DNA of 64,000 nt from Flavobacteriaceae bacterium CG2_30_31_66 (GCA_001873065.1 MNYM01000038.1:53435-117434), one strand, 5' to 3'. Shown: positions 53,379 to 63,260, numbered from the stretch's first letter. Made by a program: numbers and translations. Notes: generated by a model from the letters alone, not told the origin.

Positions 53379-55640
53379 ATGATTCCACAAGTATTTAGAG
53401 AGGTCATTGACCTTGGAGATGGAAGAACCATCTCATTAGAAACCGGTAAATTAGCGAAACAAGCGCACGGTTCAGTTGTTGTTCAAATGGGTAATGCCAT
53501 GTTATTGTGTACTGTAGTATCCTCTTACAAAGAAAGCACTGTAGATTTTTTTCCTTTAACTGTTGATTATCGTGAGAAATTCGCCTCTGCAGGTCGTTTT
53601 CCTGGAGGATTTTTCAAAAGAGAAGCACGTCCTAGTGATGGTGAGGTATTGACAATGCGAATTGTTGATCGCGTTTTACGACCTCTTTTCCCATCAGATT
53701 ATAGAACAGAAACGCAAGTAATGATTCAGTTAATGTCTCATGACGAAAATGTAATGCCTGACGCTTTAGCAGGATTAGCAGCTTCTGCAGCCATTCAATT
53801 GTCAGACATTCCTTTCGAGTGCCCAATTTCGGAAGTTCGTGTAGGAAGAATTAATGGCCAGCTAATCATCAATCCAAATCAAGAGCAATTAGAATTGTCA
53901 GATGTTGACATGGTTATTGGAGCATCAGAAGATTCTGTTATGATGGTTGAAGGTGAAATGAAAGAAATTTCAGAAGAAGAAATGGTTGAAGTGATTCGTT
54001 TTGCTCACGAAGCCATTAAAATCCAATGTAGAGCGCAAGTAAAATTGGCGGAAGCATTTGGAAAAAAAGAAACAAGAACTTACGAACCTGCCAAAAAAGA
54101 CGAAACTATTGCAGAAAAAGTAAAAACACTTGCTTACGACAAAATCTATGCAATCGCAAAAGGCGCTCATAGTAAAAGAGATCGTAGTGAAGCATTTTCG
54201 GCAGTGAAAGATGAAGTAATGGCATCATTTACTGAGGAAGAATTAGCCGAAAATGGAGGCTTAATCAAAACTTATTTTTATAAAGTTGAAAAAGAAGCTG
54301 TCAGAGAATTGACATTGGCCGAAGGTTTGCGTTTGGATGGTAGAAAAACTACCGAAATTCGACCTATTTGGTGTGAAGTAGATTATTTACCGTCTGTTCA
54401 CGGTTCATCTATTTTTTCTCGCGGAGAAACTCAAGCATTGGCAAGTGTTACATTAGGAACTTCAAGAGAAGCCAATCAAATAGACATGCCCTCTTTTCAA
54501 GGAGAAGAAAAATTCTATTTACATTATAATTTTCCACCATTCGCAACTGGAGAAGCAAATCCTTTAAGAGGGACTTCTCGAAGAGAAATTGGCCACGGAA
54601 ACTTGGCACAACGTGCCTTAAAAAACATGATTCCTTCAGATTGTCCTTACACTATCAGAATTGTGTCTGAAGTGTTAGAATCAAATGGGTCTTCATCTAT
54701 GGCAACAGTTTGTGCTGGCACGATGGCATTGATGGACGCAGGAATTCAAATGGTAAAACCAGTATCAGGAATTGCCATGGGATTGATTTCTGATGGAACT
54801 CGTTTTGCAGTATTGTCTGATATTTTGGGGGATGAAGATCATTTAGGTGATATGGACTTTAAAGTAACAGGCACTGAAGACGGAATTACTGCCTGCCAAA
54901 TGGATATGAAAATCAAAGGAATGCCTTATGATGTGATTATCAAAGCTTTGAAACAAGCACGTGATGGACGTTTACACATTTTAGGGATTTTAACAGATAC
55001 AATAGCAAAACCAAATCCTGAAGTAAAAGCGCATGCGCCAAAAATCATCACGAGAAATATTCCAAATAGTTTGATTGGTGCATTCATTGGTCCAGGTGGC
55101 AAACACATCCAAGAATTGCAAAAAGAAACTGGAACAACAATCGTAATCAACGAAGATCCAACTTCTGGAGAGGGAGTTATTGAGATTTTAGGTACAAGAC
55201 CTGATGGTATTGATGCCGTTTTAAGACGTTTGGAATCAATGCAATTCAAACCAGTCGTTGGTAATGTCTATGAAGTGAAAGTGATTAAAATGCTCGATTT
55301 TGGTGCCGTAGTTGAATATACTGAAGCTCCAGGAAATGAAGTATTATTACACGTGAGCGAATTGGCGTGGGAACGTACTGAAAACGTGACTGATGTAGTA
55401 AACATGGGTGACGTTTTTGAAGTAAAATATTTTGGATTAGACCCTAAAACGCGCAAAGAGAAAGTGTCTCGTAAAGCAGTTTTACCAAAACCAGAAGGTT
55501 ATGTAGCAAGACCGCCAAGAGATAATAGCGATCGTCCTCGTGATAATAATAGAGGTGACAATCGTGGACGTGACAATCGTGGACGTGATTCTCGTGATTC
55601 AAGAGATGATCGCAGACCAAGAGAACCAAGAAAAGAGTAG
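53379..55640 (+). CDS. pnp: Polyribonucleotide nucleotidyltransferase (PNPase)
   Basis: 753 aa phosphorolytic 3'-5' exoribonuclease. Two RNase PH domains: residues 5-140, then 305-480 with the catalytic [15 protein letters not shown] near 485-499. KH ([16 protein letters not shown] near 570) and S1 ([21 protein letters not shown]) domains follow. The C-terminus is a low-complexity tail of about 45 residues made of Arg, Asp, Asn and Gly ([11 protein letters not shown]), an RNA-binding-type extension. The 180-base leader includes a CA-rich, unstructured stretch at 53319-53350. Confidence 0.97.
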   Translation: MIPQVFREVIDLGDGRTISLETGKLAKQAHGSVVVQMGNAMLLCTVVSSYKESTVDFFPLTVDYREKFASAGRFPGGFFKREARPSDGEVLTMRIVDRVLRPLFPSDYRTETQVMIQLMSHDENVMPDALAGLAASAAIQLSDIPFECPISEVRVGRINGQLIINPNQEQLELSDVDMVIGASEDSVMMVEGEMKEISEEEMVEVIRFAHEAIKIQCRAQVKLAEAFGKKETRTYEPAKKDETIAEKVKTLAYDKIYAIAKGAHSKRDRSEAFSAVKDEVMASFTEEELAENGGLIKTYFYKVEKEAVRELTLAEGLRLDGRKTTEIRPIWCEVDYLPSVHGSSIFSRGETQALASVTLGTSREANQIDMPSFQGEEKFYLHYNFPPFATGEANPLRGTSRREIGHGNLAQRALKNMIPSDCPYTIRIVSEVLESNGSSSMATVCAGTMALMDAGIQMVKPVSGIAMGLISDGTRFAVLSDILGDEDHLGDMDFKVTGTEDGITACQMDMKIKGMPYDVIIKALKQARDGRLHILGILTDTIAKPNPEVKAHAPKIITRNIPNSLIGAFIGPGGKHIQELQKETGTTIVINEDPTSGEGVIEILGTRPDGIDAVLRRLESMQFKPVVGNVYEVKVIKMLDFGAVVEYTEAPGNEVLLHVSELAWERTENVTDVVNMGDVFEVKYFGLDPKTRKEKVSRKAVLPKPEGYVARPPRDNSDRPRDNNRGDNRGRDNRGRDSRDSRDDRRPREPRKE
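55557..55586. repeat. Tandem 15-bp repeat in the pnp tail
   Basis: GACAATCGTGGACGT occurs twice in direct succession and encodes two copies of DNRGR. In-frame, so copy-number change would lengthen or shorten the tail. Confidence 0.85.
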
Positions 55641-55664
55641 GTTTGCTAAAACTATAATTTTATT

Positions 55665-55697
55665 AAAAAAGCCGTCTGTAAAAAGATGGCTTTTTTT
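55665..55697 (+). terminator. Intrinsic terminator after pnp
   Basis: AAAAAAGCCGTCT / AGATGGCTTTTTT stem with one G-T pair and loop GTAAAA. Confidence 0.88.
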
Positions 55698-55910
55698 ATT
55701 TAAAGTTTAAAAATTAAGATGCTGGTTATTGTTGCTACTGTTTTTCCTGAAAGGGTCTAAAAAACTTTTAAGTAAGTTTTTTATTTCTATATTTTTTCTG
55801 GAGATTTAATGGCTTTCAGGAAAAGGCCAGTTTTCTTTAATAATATATTTTAGCAATTTTCGAGGATATTGTCTGGAAAATTAATAAATCCAAAGTATTC
55901 TTTCAAATTA
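55698..55910. other. Intergenic region after pnp
   Basis: About 210 bases between two convergent genes. I see no gene, promoter or repeat of note. Confidence 0.5.
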
Positions 55911-55944
55911 AAAAAGGGCTAAAAAACAACTTCCTTTAACCCTT
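55911..55944 (-). terminator. Intrinsic terminator after the hydrolase-GDPD gene
   Basis: Minus strand: AAGGGTTAAA pairs with TTTAGCCCTT (one wobble), followed by six T. Confidence 0.75.
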
Positions 55945-55964
55945 CTTATAAACTATTGATATAA

Positions 55965-57737
55965 TTACTTTCTTAACGGAATCGCAATATTGGGATAATC
56001 TGTAATCAAACCATCAACACCCATTTTCAATAAACGAATCATATCTTCTTTTTTATTGACTGTCCATGGAATTACTCTCATATTTTTTTGATGACAATAT
56101 TCAACTTCTTTATCAGTCAGTAAAATAAAATAGGGACTGTATATTTTTGGAGTAAAACTAAGCATTTTTAAATTGGTTTCCATATCATTCTGAAAGGTTA
56201 AAAAAGCCAAATGATACTCAGGATAAGTCTTGTGAAGATATTCCAATACTCTTGGATCAAAACTTTGAATCACCACTCTTTCAATCGGGAGTTTTGATTT
56301 TTTGATGGTGGCTAGTACAAGGTCACAAAACTCATTTACGGCAGGTTGATATCCATTTTTTTTCTCTGTTGGAGTACTTTTGATTTCGATATTGTAAAGA
56401 ATCTTTGAGTTTTTAAATTCCGCAAAATCAATCACTTCTGATAATAATGGTTTGTATGCTTTTACTTTTTCTTGCTCAGGAAAATTAGGATGACCAATCG
56501 CACCAACATCAAACTTTTTGATTGATTGATAGTCGTTTTTATAGAAATTAAACGCCAAACCACTCTCTTTTGAGATGGTATTTCCTTTGGCATCCAAAGT
56601 GATTTCGTGATTGAACCAAGGTTCGTGCGAAACCACCACCTTTTTATCTTTACTGATCACCACATCCAATTCAATGGTGTTTACGCCCAACTCAATTGCT
56701 TTTTTAAAAGCAGTCAAGGTGTTTTCAGGTTGCAAACCTCTTGCACCTCTGTGACCTTGCAATTCAAAATCGAATTGAGGTTGTTTTTTCAAAATAATTT
56801 CATCCATAAAATTCAATGTTTGTTGGTACACATTTTTCCAATCACGAGACCTTAAATCACAGGCAATGACATGATTGCTAGTTTCCGGAAAAGCTACTTT
56901 AACTTTTTTATCAGCAGTAGTTCCCAAAGCATCAAACATTTTTAGCATTGCAGGTACCGAAACTACTTGGTCTTGTTCTTGTTCGTTTTTATAATAGTAG
57001 CCCATAAAAACAGGTGCTTTCACTTTTGCAAATGTTTGGAGCGTCATTGTAGCAGTAAGCATTTTAATCAAAGCCACATAGCCATTAACATGATAAGAAG
57101 TTGACCAATACTTTGCTTCCTCTTCTCCTCTATTTTGTTTCATAATTTCGCTACCATTCATTTTGATAAATCCGGCTTTTCCTTCTGGTGAAAGAATGGC
57201 CGCAAATGCAGGATTTTTCAATCCTATAAAAGGAGAATACAATATCAATCCCACAATCGATTCATCTTCAGAAGCCAAATGCAAACTTAATGTGCCTCCT
57301 GTTGAAGTACTTACCAAAATAACTTGTTTGCCCAACATTTTTCCGATTTGCAAAGCTTCTTTTGCTGAGGCAATATAGTTTTCTGGTGTCAAATTTTTAA
57401 AACTGTCTTCTGTATTAATTCCGTGTTCTTCAAGTCGAGTCATGAAAACATTGGCATGGTATTTTTCAGATAGTTGGGTCATGATGGGTTCACCTTCTCT
57501 GTGACTTGCACCAAAACCATGCAAATAAACCAATACAATGTCTGTTTGTTTTTCTTTAAAACCTTTTGCCCAAATGATTTTAGCTTCGTTGTTTGGTTTT
57601 ATATTTTCAACTCTACTTTCGGCGGTTTTTATGGCTTCTTCTAAGTTTGAAATTGTAGTTTGTTGGCTTAGAATTTGTCCTTGAATTGGTTGCAAAAGAG
57701 CAACTAAAAAGAGAATGATGGCGACTAATTTTTTCAT
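55965..57737 (-). CDS. Exported fusion: alpha/beta hydrolase + glycerophosphodiester phosphodiesterase
   Basis: 590 aa with signal peptide (about 1-20). Domain 1 (about 45-315) is a lysophospholipase-like alpha/beta hydrolase: HGFG at 73-76 (oxyanion hole), nucleophile Ser145 in STSTGG, acid Asp256 and His289 in SNHV. Domain 2 (about 324-588) is a complete GDPD: His329-Arg330 in QGHRGARG, Glu338 in PENT, Glu356 and Asp358 in IELDVV, and His371 in VSHEP. Domain 1 could release fatty acids from lipids and domain 2 split the glycerophosphodiester to glycerol 3-phosphate. That coupling is inference. Downstream of a TonB receptor on the same strand. Confidence 0.88.
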   Translation of the reverse strand: MKKLVAIILFLVALLQPIQGQILSQQTTISNLEEAIKTAESRVENIKPNNEAKIIWAKGFKEKQTDIVLVYLHGFGASHREGEPIMTQLSEKYHANVFMTRLEEHGINTEDSFKNLTPENYIASAKEALQIGKMLGKQVILVSTSTGGTLSLHLASEDESIVGLILYSPFIGLKNPAFAAILSPEGKAGFIKMNGSEIMKQNRGEEEAKYWSTSYHVNGYVALIKMLTATMTLQTFAKVKAPVFMGYYYKNEQEQDQVVSVPAMLKMFDALGTTADKKVKVAFPETSNHVIACDLRSRDWKNVYQQTLNFMDEIILKKQPQFDFELQGHRGARGLQPENTLTAFKKAIELGVNTIELDVVISKDKKVVVSHEPWFNHEITLDAKGNTISKESGLAFNFYKNDYQSIKKFDVGAIGHPNFPEQEKVKAYKPLLSEVIDFAEFKNSKILYNIEIKSTPTEKKNGYQPAVNEFCDLVLATIKKSKLPIERVVIQSFDPRVLEYLHKTYPEYHLAFLTFQNDMETNLKMLSFTPKIYSPYFILLTDKEVEYCHQKNMRVIPWTVNKKEDMIRLLKMGVDGLITDYPNIAIPLRK

Positions 57738-57783
57738 CTGTGTGAGGTTTTATAATGATTGTGATATTAATTAATAATAATAG

Positions 57784-57820
57784 AAAAACTACATTAACTG
57801 AATTAATGTAGTTTTTTTTA
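57784..57820. terminator. Hairpin between the TonB receptor and the fusion gene
   Basis: AAAAACTACATTAA / TTAATGTAGTTTTT 14-bp perfect stem, loop CTGAA, with A and T runs on both sides. It would stop or attenuate minus-strand transcription after the TonB receptor. Confidence 0.82.
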
Positions 57821-57838
57821 AATGATTGTTATTATTTT

Positions 57839-60340
57839 TTAGAAATCTGCTTTTAACTGCATTCCGAAAAATCTTGGAGCACCTCCAATAAAAGTTGGAA
57901 TTCCGAAAGCACCTCCAGTATTTCCTGCATCGATAATGTATTTTTTATCCATTACATTGTTCATAAAAAAGGTAACTTCATAATTCTTTTGAATGTCTAA
58001 CCCCAATCTGAAATTGAATAAGCCATAAGAATCTTGAGAAATATTAGGCAAATTGCTTTCTTCAAAAAACACTTTTGATTTGTATGTATAGGTTGGTCTA
58101 AAGAAGAAATTCAAGTTTTCGTTCACTCTTTGATTGAAATTAAAACCTGCTGAAAAAGAATGTTTTGGGGTTAATCTGAAGGTATTTCCAGCTAATAATT
58201 GCGGATTTCCATTAGCATCAGTTTCATCAAAACTAGCATCAATATAACCATAGTTTGCAAAGAAACTACTGTTTTTAGTGAAAGCATATTGCGTTGCTAA
58301 TTCCAAACCAAATGAACTTGCGTTTCCACTATCTTCTGGAATTGAAGTAAGATTTCCGTTTTCAAACTTTGTGATTGTAGTTTGAAAGTTCGAATAATCA
58401 TACATGTAAGCATTCACATCAAACTGCAATCTGTTGTTCATGAATAAAGATTTCGCACCAACTTCATAAGACCAAACTGTTTCATCAGAAAGAATAGTTG
58501 TCGCAGTTGAGGTTACGTTGATTACATTTGGACGTCTTCCTTTAGAAGTTGTTGCAAATAAAGTGATGTTTTCGTTCATGTTATAATTTAATGCCAAACG
58601 TCCCACTGCTGATAAAAAGTTTTCGCTCGCATTGATTGTTCCATCGGTTGGAAGACTTAAAATATTAGAACCACTTCCAGGAGTTAAGAAAGCTAGGAAA
58701 GAAGTTTTTTCGATATTATCCGCTCTAAAACCAGCGTTAATGTTTTCCCAAGTTGCTCTTAATCCTAGTGTTACAGAAAATTTATCAGAAAAATCATACG
58801 AAGCATCTGCAAAAATATCTCCCGAATAGTTTTTACCGAAATTGCTAAAAGTTTCGCTGTTACTTGTTAATAAAGGCGCACCAGCCAAAGGACCCAATTG
58901 AGGGATATTAGGCAATGCAGGGAATAAAGTTGGCACACCATTGATAATCAATGCTTGTGGGCTTAACAATAAAACTGCCAAACTTCTTTCGTCAAAATAC
59001 CAAGGCACCACTTGTGAACCATCCTCGAAAAAGAAATTCGCTCCAAAAAATCCTCTGAATTGATCTTTCGTATCAAAATTGAAACGAAATTCTTGACTAA
59101 ATTGTTTTCCTTTTGCAATTTCTCTAAAATACAATGCAGGTGCTGCTGTTCCGTCAGCATCAAAAGCTTCATTTGAATCAAATTCACGATAGGCTGTTGT
59201 TGCAGTTATATCCCAAACATCATTAAAGCTGTGTTTTAAAATTCCTGTTATTCCATAAACTGTTCTATCAAGACCCAACTCTTCACCTCTTTCAAAGTCA
59301 GCAAAAGTATTTGGACTTAGATCACCTCCCAAGGGCGCAAATGAACCACTTTTAAATGAAGTTCCTGGAGGCGTATCTTGTTGCCAATTCGCAATCACAT
59401 CCAAAGTTGTGTTATCAGAAATTAAATATTGTAAAGACGCTCTAAAAGCCACTGTTTCTTTTCCGTTTAAATCGCCTCCTGAACGATTTTCGATATACCC
59501 ATCTCTGCGATTATAAATACCAGCAACTCTTAGAAATACTTTGTCTTTAGACAAAACCGTATTGGCATGACCTGTTGCTAAAAACTGATTGAAATTTCCA
59601 TACCCAAGTTTCAATGACCCTGCATTTTCGTTTTTTGCTTTGTTTTGAATAATGTGCATAGCACCAATTTGTGCACCACGTCCGAATAATGTTCCTTGAG
59701 GACCTTTTAAAACTTCTACACGCTCTATATCAAATAATTCAACAACGGAACCTCTTGATTTACTGATTGAAACACCGTCTTGAAAAATAGAAACCCTAGG
59801 TTCAACTCTTGAGTCACCACTATCACTCGTAATTCCTCTTACTACGATTCCGGGGTTGTTGGCACTTTGAATTTGCACTTGAAAACCAGGTACAAATTCT
59901 GACAAGGCATCATATTCAAAAGTACCTTGATTATTGATAAAATCTGTTCCGTAAGAAGTAATGGCAATGGGTACTTCTTTGTTTTTTTGTTCTCTTTTTT
60001 GAGCAGAAACTACCACACCTTCTAAAAGATAAGAACTTTCTTCGAGAATAAAATTTTGGATAATTTCGCCTTTAGTAATCGTAATTTCTTTTGTGATGGT
60101 ATTGTAACCCAAAAAAGAAACTTCGACTGTAAAAGATTTTTCCTCAGATAATTTTAATTCATAGTTACCATCAATATCTGAGGTTGTTCCTTTGTTTGAA
60201 TTTTTTACAGAGATATTTGCGCCCATAATTGGCTCACCTTGTGTGGTTTTTACAGTTCCTTTTAGGATTGGTGTGTTTTGGCTATTAATTGTAATTACAA
60301 TGAAAAAAGCTGCAATGGCTAATAAAAATTTAAACTTCAT
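57839..60340 (-). CDS. TonB-dependent receptor with CarboxypepD_reg-like N-domain
   Basis: 833 aa. Signal peptide MKFKFLLAIAAFFIVITINSQ, CarboxypepD_reg-like domain (about 25-110, LKGTVKTTQGEPIMGANISV), a plug (about 115-235: EVPIAITSYGTDFI, PGIVVRGITSDSGDSRVEP, VEVLKGPQGTLFGRGAQIGA) and a barrel ending FFGMQLKADF. The plug motif RVSIFQDGVSISKSRG is of the FecA/iron-complex-like group with a QGTLFGRG loop. The ligand is unknown. A 7-1-7 inverted repeat lies 29 bases upstream (60369-60383). The fusion hydrolase-GDPD gene follows 102 bases downstream. Confidence 0.92.
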   Translation of the reverse strand: MKFKFLLAIAAFFIVITINSQNTPILKGTVKTTQGEPIMGANISVKNSNKGTTSDIDGNYELKLSEEKSFTVEVSFLGYNTITKEITITKGEIIQNFILEESSYLLEGVVVSAQKREQKNKEVPIAITSYGTDFINNQGTFEYDALSEFVPGFQVQIQSANNPGIVVRGITSDSGDSRVEPRVSIFQDGVSISKSRGSVVELFDIERVEVLKGPQGTLFGRGAQIGAMHIIQNKAKNENAGSLKLGYGNFNQFLATGHANTVLSKDKVFLRVAGIYNRRDGYIENRSGGDLNGKETVAFRASLQYLISDNTTLDVIANWQQDTPPGTSFKSGSFAPLGGDLSPNTFADFERGEELGLDRTVYGITGILKHSFNDVWDITATTAYREFDSNEAFDADGTAAPALYFREIAKGKQFSQEFRFNFDTKDQFRGFFGANFFFEDGSQVVPWYFDERSLAVLLLSPQALIINGVPTLFPALPNIPQLGPLAGAPLLTSNSETFSNFGKNYSGDIFADASYDFSDKFSVTLGLRATWENINAGFRADNIEKTSFLAFLTPGSGSNILSLPTDGTINASENFLSAVGRLALNYNMNENITLFATTSKGRRPNVINVTSTATTILSDETVWSYEVGAKSLFMNNRLQFDVNAYMYDYSNFQTTITKFENGNLTSIPEDSGNASSFGLELATQYAFTKNSSFFANYGYIDASFDETDANGNPQLLAGNTFRLTPKHSFSAGFNFNQRVNENLNFFFRPTYTYKSKVFFEESNLPNISQDSYGLFNFRLGLDIQKNYEVTFFMNNVMDKKYIIDAGNTGGAFGIPTFIGGAPRFFGMQLKADF

Positions 60341-60673
60341 TTGTTTGTATTTGATGTTATTTTTAACTGCAAAATTATTTTGCTATTCACAAACAAATGT
60401 TACTTTAAAATTATTGTACAGTTACTTTACGCACACAAAAAAGACAAATACCCAATCAATATTTTACAAAATAATAATCCGTTTTCTTTTGAGAATGGTA
60501 CATTAAAACACTATATGTCAATAATTGTAACTTTTATAATGTGGTTTAAAATCAATTATTTATAAACGTTTTCCATTCGAATGTAAATTTAATTTGATTC
60601 TAAATAAATATAATTCATGTATTGACTCTATTTTTCAAACAACTCTTTTCTATTTTCTTTCACAGATTGTTTG
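60341..60673. other. Intergenic region between TonB receptor and DoxX-like genes
   Basis: About 330 bases between divergent genes. It holds a 15-bp inverted repeat at 60369-60383 near the receptor start. I find no clear full -7/-33 pair for the receptor and no credible small gene. Confidence 0.5.
60369..60383. promoter_or_regulatory. Inverted repeat upstream of the TonB receptor
   Basis: GCAAAAT-T-ATTTTGC, perfect 7-1-7. Its place 29-43 bases before the start would suit an operator, but repeats of this size occur by chance in DNA this AT-rich. Confidence 0.3.
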
Positions 60674-60681
60674 TATCTTTG
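60674..60681 (+). promoter_or_regulatory. -7 element for the DoxX-like genes
   Basis: TATCTTTG, full match to TAnnTTTG, 26 bases before the ATG at 60708. It lies inside a longer open frame starting at 60594, which supports the later start. Confidence 0.6.
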
Positions 60682-60707
60682 ATTATGCTTTAAAAATATT
60701 TTTTGTT

Positions 60708-61052
60708 ATGAATGATTTGATGACTATTGCCCAAATTGTTGTGGCTGGTTCGGTAGCGTTTGTTTGGATTTTAAGAACACACAATGTAGTAAAAGAGTTT
60801 AATCAATTTGGATTGAGCATACTCGTGAGAAGTTTTGTGGGTTTTTCAAAAACAGTTTTAGCAACTTTGCTAATTGTAGGAATTTGGTTTCCTTCGTTAA
60901 TTTTGTTTTCAGCTCTTTTAATGGGATTTTTTATGGTTGCCGCACAATATTTCCATTTTAAAGCAAACAATCCTGCGAAACAACGATTGCCATCACTCCT
61001 CTTATTATTATTGTGCGTTTTTATTGCACTTGTTGCCGCTAATATCATTTAA
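60708..61052 (+). CDS. DoxX-like family membrane protein
   Basis: 114 aa from ATG 60708 (the frame extends to 60594, across the promoter). Four hydrophobic segments; RTHNVVKEFNQFGLSILVRSFVG and SALLMGFFMVAAQYFHFKANNP fit DoxX-like proteins of Bacteroidota. Function is unknown. It ends 3 bases before a second, similar membrane protein, so they form an operon. Confidence 0.78.
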   Translation: MNDLMTIAQIVVAGSVAFVWILRTHNVVKEFNQFGLSILVRSFVGFSKTVLATLLIVGIWFPSLILFSALLMGFFMVAAQYFHFKANNPAKQRLPSLLLLLLCVFIALVAANII

Positions 61053-61055
61053 AAT

Positions 61056-61406
61056 ATGACATTTTACACAATTGGTGTCTTCGTTTCAAGTATTTCTTTT
61101 TTGATATATGTAACTTCCTATTTTACAAGACCACACATGAAAAGCGAATTCAAACGCTTTGATTTAGAAAAGTTAGGGTTGTTAACCATTATTTTGCAAT
61201 TATTTGGTGCTGTTGGATTGCTCGTCGGTTTTTGGTTTTACAAACCTTTATTGATAATTTCTGCTGGAGGATTATCTTTGATGATGTTTCTTGGATTGAT
61301 TGTCCGATTCAAATTAAAAGACAGTCTTTGGGTTTCATTACCTGCACTATTTTTTATGCTTCTGAACCTTTATATTTTTTGGATTGCCATTTCAAGGAAT
61401 TCATAA
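61056..61406 (+). CDS. DoxX-like membrane protein, second of a tandem pair
   Basis: 116 aa with four hydrophobic segments. The order of features (KSEFKRFDLEKLGLLTII, LFGAVGLLVGFWF, SLMMFLGLIVRFKLKD, SLPALFFMLLNLYIF) parallels the preceding protein, so the two look like diverged tandem duplicates. Function is unknown. Convergent with the nucleoid-associated protein gene. Confidence 0.7.
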   Translation: MTFYTIGVFVSSISFLIYVTSYFTRPHMKSEFKRFDLEKLGLLTIILQLFGAVGLLVGFWFYKPLLIISAGGLSLMMFLGLIVRFKLKDSLWVSLPALFFMLLNLYIFWIAISRNS

Positions 61407-61443
61407 AATAAAATCAACCATCAGTAAAAACACCTACCAACCC

Positions 61444-62496
61444 CTACTTCTCCTCATTAAAATATACCTTATAATACATCATTTTTTTCTCTTCATCATA
61501 GCCTCTTTCCAAGTATTCTGAAGCAGCATCAGGAGCATCAACATCGAGTTTGATGACAAAATGAGTGTCTAATTTGATTTCGGTTTTCAGTTTGTTTTTT
61601 TCTTTTTTTAAGACAACTTCTGAGATATTGAAATTGTTTCGAATCAACACATCATTCAATGTTTCAAAGTGTTTTTTATATTCTTCAAACAACTCCTTGT
61701 GTTTGTCATCTTCAAAAAGTTCGTCCTTAAATTGTTGATAATCCACAGATTCGTGTTCTTTAAAATAATCAACAGTGCTTGCCAAGAAATCTCCTTGCTT
61801 GTGTTTTCCAAATTCGGGTTTGATGACTTCTTCCGAAAACTCTTTGCACAGTTCTAAATAATTTTGTGTGTGCGAATTGAAATCATCTGCCAATTTTACA
61901 CCTAAAAAATTCTTAATCCAATATTGTGCATCATAATTGTTGTTATCCACCGAAAAAACAATCGTTCCTTGGGTATCAGAAGTGTTTAAAATCAAACAGC
62001 CTTTGTCAATTTTTTTGGTCGAAATTCCTTTTTGAACAATCACATCATAACTGTTGGCATCATCTAAATAGGTTTGAAAAAAATCAACTTTGTTTTCAAT
62101 TTTAAAAATCCCAATAGCTTCTGTCAACACATTATTGAATTCGATTCCTTCTACAAAAACAACAATCACATCACCTGTTTTTATTTGGGCAGAATTAGAT
62201 TGTTCATACAGATGATTTACGATATTTTTTGAAAACTCTACAAACACGTTCTCATCAGCAAAAATAGCGGAACTGTAGTTATTTAACTCATTCAAACGCA
62301 CATCTGCATGATGCGAAAATCGATAACTTTGCGTCACTGACCCAAAAGGTTTCAGCAAAAAACTTTTCATCAAATCATAACTTTCTTGGTCAAAACGAAT
62401 CGTGTTTTCTGAAAAAACATTGTGTCCGCTATTGAATTTGTTCGCTACTTTATGAAGAATGCATTTGGTAATTTCTGCGCGCGTTTTTTGAATCAT
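61444..62496 (-). CDS. Nucleoid-associated protein (NdpA/YejK, NA37 family)
   Basis: 350 aa cytoplasmic protein. Features matching the family: ITKCILHKVANKFN at the start, SFLLKPFGSVTQSYRFSHHADVRLNEL near 47-72, GDVIVVFVEGIEFNN near 107 and IKNFLGVKLADDFNSHTQNY near 187-206. E. coli YejK is a nucleoid-associated protein of poorly known function. The C-terminal part is rich in Lys/Glu (residues about 230-330), including a likely coiled region. Confidence 0.83.
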   Translation of the reverse strand: MIQKTRAEITKCILHKVANKFNSGHNVFSENTIRFDQESYDLMKSFLLKPFGSVTQSYRFSHHADVRLNELNNYSSAIFADENVFVEFSKNIVNHLYEQSNSAQIKTGDVIVVFVEGIEFNNVLTEAIGIFKIENKVDFFQTYLDDANSYDVIVQKGISTKKIDKGCLILNTSDTQGTIVFSVDNNNYDAQYWIKNFLGVKLADDFNSHTQNYLELCKEFSEEVIKPEFGKHKQGDFLASTVDYFKEHESVDYQQFKDELFEDDKHKELFEEYKKHFETLNDVLIRNNFNISEVVLKKEKNKLKTEIKLDTHFVIKLDVDAPDAASEYLERGYDEEKKMMYYKVYFNEEK

Positions 62497-62581
62497 TTTT
62501 TGAGAATTTAAGGACGTAAAAGTACTAGAAGTTTTATGAATCTTAAGGAAAATAGCATATTTTTTGAATTCAAAAAAGGAT

Positions 62582-63181
62582 TTACAATTCTAATTTTAAT
62601 TGTTCAGGTAACAATTTAAAGGTTTTTCGATGATGAATGGTGGCACCAAATTCACGAATGGCATTTCTGTGTTCAATTGTTGGATATCCTTTGTTTTTGC
62701 TCCAAAAATACGCTGGAAATTCTTGATGAATTTTTTCCATATACTCATCTCTGTACGTTTTTGCCAAAATGGAAGCTGCTGCAATACTACGGTATTTTGA
62801 ATCGCCTTTTACAATCGTTTGATGGGGAATTTCATGATATTTTCGAAATTTATTGCCATCAACAATGATAAATTCGGGAGTGATGTTGAGCGCATCAATG
62901 GCACGATGCATGGCTGTAATGGAGGCTTGCAACACATTGAGTTCGTCAACTTCATGTTGCATCACAAAAGAAACCCCAAAAGCCAACGCATTTTCTTCGA
63001 TTATTGGACGCAATTCTTGTCGCTTTTTTTCCGACAATTGCTTGGAATCATTCAGAAAAGGATGTGAAAAATCAAGAGGCAATATCACTGCTGCAGCTAC
63101 AACAGGACCCGCTAAGCAACCTCTGCCTGCTTCATCAGTGCCAACTTCTAAAGAAAAACCGCTAAAATTAATTGCTAACAT
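62582..63181 (-). CDS. rnhB: Ribonuclease HII
   Basis: 199 aa enzyme that removes ribonucleotides from DNA-RNA hybrids. [19 protein letters not shown] (residues 14-33) carries Asp16 and Glu17, IIVDGNKFR near 106-114 the third acid, and [13 protein letters not shown] near 138-150 the last. The ATG at 63181 gives the usual length. Divergent from the porin gene. Confidence 0.95.
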   Translation of the reverse strand: MLAINFSGFSLEVGTDEAGRGCLAGPVVAAAVILPLDFSHPFLNDSKQLSEKKRQELRPIIEENALAFGVSFVMQHEVDELNVLQASITAMHRAIDALNITPEFIIVDGNKFRKYHEIPHQTIVKGDSKYRSIAAASILAKTYRDEYMEKIHQEFPAYFWSKNKGYPTIEHRNAIREFGATIHHRKTFKLLPEQLKLEL

Positions 63182-63238
63182 TTTACAAATTAACAGATTT
63201 CGTCTAAATTAAAGATAATTATTTTCGTTTAATTATTT

Positions 63239-63246
63239 TACATTTG
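63239..63246 (+). promoter_or_regulatory. -7 element for the porin gene
   Basis: TACATTTG, full match to TAnnTTTG, 14 bases before the ATG at 63261. Confidence 0.5.
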
Positions 63247-63260
63247 CCTTCTTGTACATT

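Noticed and set aside
60594..60707. N-terminal extension of the first DoxX-like protein
   Set aside because: It contains the -7 box at 60674-60681 and reads as non-membrane, non-conserved sequence; ATG 60708 is preferred.
61444..62496. YejK/NdpA-like protein as part of a defence system
   Set aside because: No partner genes around it; neighbours are rnhB and small membrane proteins, so this stays a plain nucleoid-associated protein.
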